This document shows, one piece after another, positions 22,613-27,246 of a DNA stretch of 27,246 bases (the stretch's first letter is position 1; each line of letters starts with the position of its first letter). Origin of the DNA: JAUILA01 sp964563925. GTDB lineage: Bacteria; Bacteroidota; Bacteroidia; Cytophagales; Cyclobacteriaceae. Made by a program: the position numbers and the translations under genes. The notes beneath the pieces are model-generated. The model had not been told where the DNA came from and did no database searches. It saw only the letters and a program-made list of their open reading frames with translations. Location of the stretch: assembly GCA_964563925.1 (NCBI GenBank), contig CAZLZD010000058.1, positions 1 through 27,246 on the forward strand, read 5' to 3'.

Positions 22613-24457
22613 TCAGGCTGTCTTTTTCTTGCGGCTCAGGCTTTTGACATAGGCCTTATTGTAGTATTCGACCAGGCTGCCCCAGTCAAAGTGTTCGGAA
22701 AGGTCCTCGGCCCGGTTCCGCTGCACCATCCGGTTGCGGCGGGTGAGTTTAATGAACCGGAACATCATGTTGGCCAGGTCACGGGCCGCCACTTCCGGTT
22801 TCTTGCGATATCGTTTCAGGACGTACACGCCATAATCTTCGTGATCGTCCATGTGGGCATTGATGTAATCGCCGAAGCCGGAAAAGTCGGAGGTAATGGT
22901 CGGGACACCCCTGGCAATACTTTCCAGGGGCGTATATCCCCAGGGCTCGTAAAAGCTCGGGAAGATTCCCAGGTGGCATCCGCGGACAAACTCGCCGTAG
23001 TCAATGCCGAAGAGCGGACTGGTACTATCAATAAAATCAGGGTGGTATACCACCTTGACCTTGTCTTTGGGACTGTTAACGAGTTCATTGCGCCTGACGT
23101 ACTGGAGAATTTCGTCATTAATGTCATCCACCAGGTTATGCGTGGTGACGATCGGCCATTTGTCGGATTTCCAGGACTGGAGAATACGTCGGTATTTAAG
23201 ACGCAGGTAATCATCGACCATCACGTTCAGGTCAGGCAGCTTAAAATCCGTCATGGATTCTGCGGCGGCCTGGAACAGCCTTTCGCCTACCTGTTTCTGG
23301 ATCGACTCCGTCGTTTTGCGAATCTCCTCCATGACACCGCGGGACTGCATCACTTCCGGGTTGATCGACCAGGTTGGCCGCTTGGTGATAAAGAACATCA
23401 CCACTGTCATATCCATTTTGGCCTCCTTCATCATCTCGTTCAGGAGCTCCAGGGCCTCCAGGGTAATGTCGAAGCCTTTGTTCCGGAACTCATAGCGTCC
23501 GGAAGTAAAGAAATAAAGGGTCTTGTCCAGGTCGAAGGGCGAGCTGTTGAAGAAGTGGCCCATGACGAACTGGTGAATAATGTCTTTGTACTTTCCGTGC
23601 AGGTTCTGCACTTCGTGAAAAGCAACAAATCGCTTTATATTCAGGCCATTCGGAGTAATGACATCGGGTACCCTGCCGTAAAATTGCTTGCATTCGCGTG
23701 CGGTCACTTCGCTGACGGTGGTAAGCACATCACACGACTGGGCCACATACCGTTCGATTTCCCCGACAGCGAGAATGTTATAATACCGCGCTTCATTCTC
23801 CCACTCATAGGAGGAGAGCTTTGAGTAAAAGTGCTCATCGTTCATGGCCACATAGCGGCCAATGGCGGTGGCGTGGGTAGTAAAGATGGTCTTGACCGGC
23901 AAACCTGATTTCTTCAGATCAAGGATGGGCAGGGCGGCCATCCATTCGTGATGGTGGGCTATGAGGGTCCGGTTATCCTTGTCGAGTTCTTCGGCCAGGA
24001 ATTTCTGGAAAATCGTGGATAGTTCGGCCAGGGCGATCACCTGGTTCTGGAGTTCGTCTTCCGGGTTAATATGGATACCGTGCTCGCTCTCCAGGCGCTG
24101 CCGGATGCGTTCGCTGTCCTGCGTCATTGCCTTAATATCAAAGAGCACAGCCCGGGGGCGGCCGGTCACCAGCCAGGTGCCGAACTTGATTTTATGTCCT
24201 TCGGCCTCCATCCTGGCCACGGCTTTACCAAGCGGACCGGTACGTTCATGGATGTCGTCAAATTCAGCCCCGATGTTCTTGTTCATCAACGGGCCCAGCA
24301 GGCAATAATTATCTCCCCACTGCCTGGTCATCGCCGGCACTTTTGAACGGATAACGGTGTAAATCCCGCCTACCTGGTTGCAAACTTCCCAGGCGGTTTC
24401 AATGAGGAAGATGTCTTTCAGTCTGTCTATGAGCGAATCGGCAATGTCTTTCTCCAT
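22613..24457 (-). CDS. Glycogen synthase, GT3 family (eukaryote-type)
   Basis: The 614-residue enzyme starts IFLIETAWEVCNQVGGIYTV, the donor-site signature of GT3 glycogen synthases of animals and fungi, not of bacterial GlgA (GT5). Further GT3 features are LIAHHHEWMAALPIL, FTTHATAIGRYVA, TPNGLNIKRF and SFYEPWGYTPLESIARGVP. A late arginine cluster, TRRNRMVQRNRAEDLSEHFDW (572-592), aligns by pattern with the regulatory helix that binds glucose-6-phosphate in yeast and animal enzymes. It should elongate alpha-1,4-glucan, probably from UDP-glucose, in the cytoplasm. N- and C-terminal phosphorylation tails of the eukaryotic enzymes are absent. GT3 enzymes are known in several Bacteroidota. It is the first gene of a closely spaced minus-strand set; no branching enzyme or phosphorylase is nearby. 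Confidence 0.93.
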   Translation of the reverse strand: MEKDIADSLIDRLKDIFLIETAWEVCNQVGGIYTVIRSKVPAMTRQWGDNYCLLGPLMNKNIGAEFDDIHERTGPLGKAVARMEAEGHKIKFGTWLVTGRPRAVLFDIKAMTQDSERIRQRLESEHGIHINPEDELQNQVIALAELSTIFQKFLAEELDKDNRTLIAHHHEWMAALPILDLKKSGLPVKTIFTTHATAIGRYVAMNDEHFYSKLSSYEWENEARYYNILAVGEIERYVAQSCDVLTTVSEVTARECKQFYGRVPDVITPNGLNIKRFVAFHEVQNLHGKYKDIIHQFVMGHFFNSSPFDLDKTLYFFTSGRYEFRNKGFDITLEALELLNEMMKEAKMDMTVVMFFITKRPTWSINPEVMQSRGVMEEIRKTTESIQKQVGERLFQAAAESMTDFKLPDLNVMVDDYLRLKYRRILQSWKSDKWPIVTTHNLVDDINDEILQYVRRNELVNSPKDKVKVVYHPDFIDSTSPLFGIDYGEFVRGCHLGIFPSFYEPWGYTPLESIARGVPTITSDFSGFGDYINAHMDDHEDYGVYVLKRYRKKPEVAARDLANMMFRFIKLTRRNRMVQRNRAEDLSEHFDWGSLVEYYNKAYVKSLSRKKKTA

Positions 24458-24601
24458 GTGATCGTATTTATGGTAAAAGTTACATACTTTTTATTATAAA
24501 ATACGAATACAATACGCCGGATCAATACCTTCGGGGATGATTCCCGGGAATTTTAGATGTAGGAGACGGCGATAACTTCAGAAGGAGAGGGTCCTGTTTT
24601 C

Positions 24602-25270
24602 TCAGGATTTATATTCAGGTTTCAGTTTCTCCTTGTACTCCTTCATGAACTTCTCCACCTTCGGACGGGATACGGATCTGATATACGGATCATTGGGATG
24701 GATCTCATAATAGTTCTGGTGATAATCCTCTGCCATCCAGAAGCGGTCAAATGCCGTGATCTCTGTAGCAATAGGCTTGCTGTATTTGCCTGAGGAGTTT
24801 AGTTTGTCTTTCACCTCACGGGCGGTGCGCATCTCCTGGTCATTTTTATACCAGATAGCCGACCGGTACTGCGGGCCCACATCCGGTCCCTGCCGGTTTA
24901 CCTGGGTAGGATCGTGGGACGCAAAGAACATTTCGACAAGTTCACGATAGGATACCACTTCCGGATCATAGACTACCCGTACCGATTCGGCATGGTTCGT
25001 GGCGCCACGGCTTACTTCCTGGTAACTCGGGTTTTGTTTCGAGCCGCCGGCGTATCCTGATACCACGTCGATCACGCCCTGGACGCGTTCGAATACCGCT
25101 TCGGTACACCAGAAACAACCACTGGCGAAATAGACGCTGTCGAGCCGTGCCCGTTGCTCATCGGAAACAGGTTCGGGCCCGTAATTAACATCGTTATCCG
25201 GTTTATCCCCCGCCGTACAACCGGTCGTGAGGGTCAGGAAGAATAAAAAAAGAATGGATATGCGTTTCAT
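24602..25270 (-). CDS. msrA: Exported peptide-methionine (S)-S-oxide reductase
   Basis: A 222-residue lipoprotein-type MsrA. The signal peptide ends in TTGC (Cys18, lipobox), then a short linker and the MsrA domain. The active-site motif is GCFWCTEAVF with catalytic C52 and nearby C55; GYAGG, NHAESVRVVYDP, FFASHDPTQ and AEDYHQNYY complete the family pattern. It reduces methionine-S-sulfoxide in envelope proteins using thioredoxin-like donors. The partner MsrB is neither fused nor adjacent. The gene appears monocistronic, 75 nt downstream of the PA0069-type gene on the same strand. Confidence 0.94.
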   Translation of the reverse strand: MKRISILFLFFLTLTTGCTAGDKPDNDVNYGPEPVSDEQRARLDSVYFASGCFWCTEAVFERVQGVIDVVSGYAGGSKQNPSYQEVSRGATNHAESVRVVYDPEVVSYRELVEMFFASHDPTQVNRQGPDVGPQYRSAIWYKNDQEMRTAREVKDKLNSSGKYSKPIATEITAFDRFWMAEDYHQNYYEIHPNDPYIRSVSRPKVEKFMKEYKEKLKPEYKS

Positions 25271-25345
25271 AGTTTGCTTGTCAGATGCTCTGCTGCAATA
25301 TGTAACACAAAACCGGCAGAATCTGTTTCCCGGCCGACATAAACT

Positions 25346-26401
25346 TCAAAACAGCGTGTAATTTCCGCCGCGCCGGAACAGTGAGGTATTGTAATCCGGC
25401 ATGCCCCGTCCTTTCATGTGCTGATCCTTAGCGGCGTGGAACAACCGGGAGATCGAATCGGCCATCGGACCTTCCCCTTTAATGCGGCGGCCCCATTCCG
25501 AGTCATTGACCTTTCCGCCGTGGGCCTCGCTGACCTGGTTCCAGACTTTCTGGTAGCGGTCGGGGAATTCTTTTTTAAGCCAGTGGGAGAATACATCCCC
25601 GATGGTGCCGTTGAGGCGAACCAGCGTGTAGCCGGCCGTAAGTGCGCCGGCCTCTGCCGCGGCCTTTATGACCGCCGGGGGTTCGTGGTGGTTGAGACCA
25701 GGGATGAGCGGGGCGTTCATGATACCCACGGGGATGCCTTTATCCGTCAGGGTACGGATGGCCTGCAGCTTGCGCCGCGAAGTGGCGGTACGGGGTTCCA
25801 GTTTAGCCCGCAGTTTTTCATCCAGGGTGGTGATGGAGAAGTAGACGTGCACCAGGTTGTCTTTTCCAAGTTCGGTTAGAATATCCAGGTCACGGAGCAA
25901 AGTGACATTTTTGGTGATGATGCCGACGGGGTGGCGGTAGCGGAGGAATACCTCCAGCAGTTTCCGGGTGATGCCCAGCTTACGCTCCAGGGGCTGGTAG
26001 CAGTCGGTATTGCCGGAGATGACGATGGGCTGCGGTTTCCAGGACCTTTGCAGGAGGTGTTTTTCCAGTAATTCGGGGGCATTTTTTTTGACGATGATCT
26101 TGGATTCAAAATCCAGTCCGGCGCTGAACCCCCAGAACTCGTGGGTGGTGCGGGCATAGCAATAGGCACATCCGTGCTCACAGCCCTGGTAGGGATTGAG
26201 GGACCAGGCCATGCCGACATCCGGACTGGTCACCTTGTTCACGATCTTTGAGGGAGACTCGTAATAAATGCTGGTCGGCGGCCGGTCGGTGTGCACTTCC
26301 TCGTCGATCCCCTCATCATGTTCCAAAACGAACTGGCGTTTGATAAACCGGTTTACCGGCTGAATACGGGCTCCGCGTCCGGACAGAAAGTCATTCTCCA
26401 T
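25346..26401 (-). CDS. PA0069-family radical SAM protein
   Basis: A 351-residue protein with the family N-terminus GRGARIQPVNRFIK, then a radical SAM core with C74-x3-C78-x2-C81 in NPYQGCEHGCAYCYARTTHE. It continues with IVISGNTDCYQPLERK, ITRKLLEVFLRYRHPVGIIT and APLIPGLNHHE. The group is distantly related to spore photoproduct lyase-type enzymes but is uncharacterised. Length and start fit the family. A TAnnTTTG box ends 4 nt before the ATG, so the mRNA may be leaderless. Confidence 0.9.
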   Translation of the reverse strand: MENDFLSGRGARIQPVNRFIKRQFVLEHDEGIDEEVHTDRPPTSIYYESPSKIVNKVTSPDVGMAWSLNPYQGCEHGCAYCYARTTHEFWGFSAGLDFESKIIVKKNAPELLEKHLLQRSWKPQPIVISGNTDCYQPLERKLGITRKLLEVFLRYRHPVGIITKNVTLLRDLDILTELGKDNLVHVYFSITTLDEKLRAKLEPRTATSRRKLQAIRTLTDKGIPVGIMNAPLIPGLNHHEPPAVIKAAAEAGALTAGYTLVRLNGTIGDVFSHWLKKEFPDRYQKVWNQVSEAHGGKVNDSEWGRRIKGEGPMADSISRLFHAAKDQHMKGRGMPDYNTSLFRRGGNYTLF

Positions 26402-26405
26402 TATA

Positions 26406-26439
26406 CAAAAATACCAATATAATTAGATAATACTAAAAA
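26406..26439 (-). promoter_or_regulatory. Bacteroidota-type promoter for the PA0069-family gene
   Basis: On the minus strand TATTTTTG (26413-26406) fits the -7 consensus TAnnTTTG exactly; 19 nt further upstream is TTTTTAG (26439-26433), a weak match to the TTTG -33 element. The region is very AT-rich. The box ends 4 nt before the start codon, placing the expected transcription start at or next to the ATG. Confidence 0.5.
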
Positions 26440-26468
26440 TAATAGTATTTAATAATCGTGGCGAATGA

Positions 26469-26915
26469 TCAGATTTCTTCGTGCATCCCGCTGAAGGAGT
26501 TCATGGAGATGAAGGAGAAAAGAGCCCCGGCGCCGGCGCCTTCTGCGATGAGGGCGGTGGCGATAATATATGGATTAAGGTGTCGTCCGAAGGGGGCGAA
26601 TTCATGAAGTTCCTCCATAAATCCCGGGTTGATGAACAGGAGGAACACCCAGAGGAAGAGGGCGAAGGCAAAGCAGGCCACTGCGCCGATAAACACGCCG
26701 GACAGGATACCGCGGAGGTAGGTGAAGTGATTGCGGTCGCGATTGCGTACATATTTCAGTCCGAGATGGATGCCGATTCCGAGAATGACAAACTCCAGCA
26801 GGCGGTATTCCAGGGAGAGGCCCAGGCCGGAGAATTTAAGGATCAGGAAATAGGTGATCAGGACGAGGCCGGTAAGAAGCGCTGGTTTGAGCAGCAGGGC
26901 GCTGGTAGGTTTCAT
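26469..26915 (-). CDS. DUF4199 family membrane protein
   Basis: From MKPTSALLLKPALLTGLVLI the product has 148 residues and four hydrophobic helices (roughly 8-28, 36-52, 68-94, 116-138). FVILGIGIHLGLKYVRNRDR and the YLRGILSGVFIGAVACF segment are characteristic of DUF4199 proteins, which occur almost only in Bacteroidota and have no known function. An ATG 54 nt upstream adds a proline-rich leader without family similarity and was not chosen. It lies upstream of the PA0069-type gene, which has its own promoter candidate. Confidence 0.8.
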   Translation of the reverse strand: MKPTSALLLKPALLTGLVLITYFLILKFSGLGLSLEYRLLEFVILGIGIHLGLKYVRNRDRNHFTYLRGILSGVFIGAVACFAFALFLWVFLLFINPGFMEELHEFAPFGRHLNPYIIATALIAEGAGAGALFSFISMNSFSGMHEEI

Positions 26916-27060
26916 AATGGTACGGGTTGGTGGAAGAATAAGATACGGAACCGGTGGCTCGGAAACCATGATATTTGTCAGGATTGCGCAGGGATGGGAT
27001 AATGACCGGAACAGAAAATACGTGCAACGGGCAGTAAAGGGAGGCTGATGAAAAAAATTG

Positions 27061-27092
27061 TTTGATACTCTTCCTGAATCGTAGTAGTTTTG
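27061..27092 (+). promoter_or_regulatory. Bacteroidota-type promoter for the tRNA
   Basis: TTTG at 27061-27064 and TAGTTTTG at 27085-27092 are separated by 20 nt, an excellent fit to the TTTG-N19-21-TAnnTTTG promoter recognised by the primary sigma factor of Bacteroidota. The predicted transcript starts about 70 nt before the tRNA. Confidence 0.7.
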
Positions 27093-27169
27093 CTCCGTAC
27101 AACGAATCTGCCATAAGCGGAGAAGGAGTACGAACAGAGCCCGTCTTATCCAAGGCTACGACGGACAGA

Positions 27170-27244
27170 GGGTGATTAGCTCAGTTGGTTTAGAGCACCT
27201 GCTCGACAAGCAGGGGGTCGCTGGTTCGAATCCTGCATCGCCCA
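27170..27244 (+). tRNA. tRNA-Val (anticodon GAC)
   Basis: The sequence folds as a cloverleaf: acceptor GGGTGAT with ATCGCCC (one T-G wobble), D arm GCTC/GAGC, anticodon stem CCTGC/GCAGG with loop TCGACAA (anticodon GAC), and T loop TTCGAAT with discriminator A at 27244. Two oddities: position 33 is C rather than the near-universal T, and the T stem GCTGG/CCTGC has a T-T mismatch. CA follows at the window edge, so a genomic CCA is not encoded in the usual form. It may be the first of a tRNA cluster continuing beyond the window. Confidence 0.85.
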
Positions 27245-27246
27245 CA

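Noticed and set aside
22466..23824. A 452-codon open frame on the plus strand
   Set aside because: It is antisense to the glycogen synthase gene, whose family motifs are unmistakable, and its own translation shows no recognisable domain.
25346..26401. Spore photoproduct lyase
   Set aside because: The CxxxCxxC motif and N-terminus match the PA0069 family; Bacteroidota do not form endospores.

Overview
The window reads as a chromosomal contig from a member of the Bacteroidota, probably from a metagenome assembly because it contains a 100-base run of N. Signs of the phylum are the fused-type KorA with KorB, a TIGR03643-type small protein, a DUF4199 membrane protein, a lipoprotein S41 peptidase, a protein built from TonB-plug-like motifs, a eukaryote-type (GT3) glycogen synthase, many secreted or lipoprotein enzymes, weak Shine-Dalgarno sequences, and TAnnTTTG-type promoter boxes in front of the tRNA and one radical SAM gene. 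I cannot fix the order or genus.

Layout. (1) 1-2.9 kb: the 3' part of korA overlaps korB (2-oxoglutarate:ferredoxin oxidoreductase), followed by an ATP-cone/restriction-endonuclease-fold fusion. (2) 2.9-5.3 kb: a membrane-anchored GH20 beta-hexosaminidase with an extra module inside its catalytic domain. (3) 5.3-8.8 kb: CPA1 sodium/proton antiporter, a small TIGR03643 protein, an exported DinB-fold protein, and a membrane class III nucleotide cyclase. The cyclase lies 2 nt behind a GH109-like exported oxidoreductase-fold glycosidase (8.8-10.2 kb). (4) 10.4-14.1 kb: a divergent set of an uncharacterised double-anchored lipoprotein, a radical SAM protein with extra C-terminal cysteines, and a creatininase-family hydrolase. 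This is the most promising candidate for an undescribed system. (5) 14.3-16.7 kb: DUF418 membrane protein converging on a bestrophin-like channel. (6) 16.8-19.7 kb: a tight secreted-enzyme operon of sulfatase, endonuclease/exonuclease/phosphatase-fold enzyme and alpha/beta hydrolase, the last broken by the assembly gap. (7) 19.7-19.9 kb: a short intergenic repeat cluster. (8) 19.9-24.5 kb, minus strand: GT3 glycogen synthase, DUF429-like protein, twin-plug-motif protein and lipoprotein S41 peptidase, all closely spaced. (9) 24.6-27.2 kb: exported MsrA, PA0069-type radical SAM protein, DUF4199 protein and a tRNA-Val(GAC) with an unusual anticodon loop.

Working together: GH20, GH109, the sulfatase and the exported esterase/phosphatase-like enzymes point to scavenging of sulfated amino-sugar glycans (mucin- or glycosaminoglycan-like), although no SusC/SusD pair is present, so this is not a canonical polysaccharide utilisation locus. 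The ferredoxin-dependent KorAB suggests a reductive or low-oxygen branch of central metabolism. Glycogen synthase indicates carbon storage. No phage, transposase, integrase, CRISPR array or restriction-modification operon is visible, and no stretch longer than about 260 bases lacks a gene.
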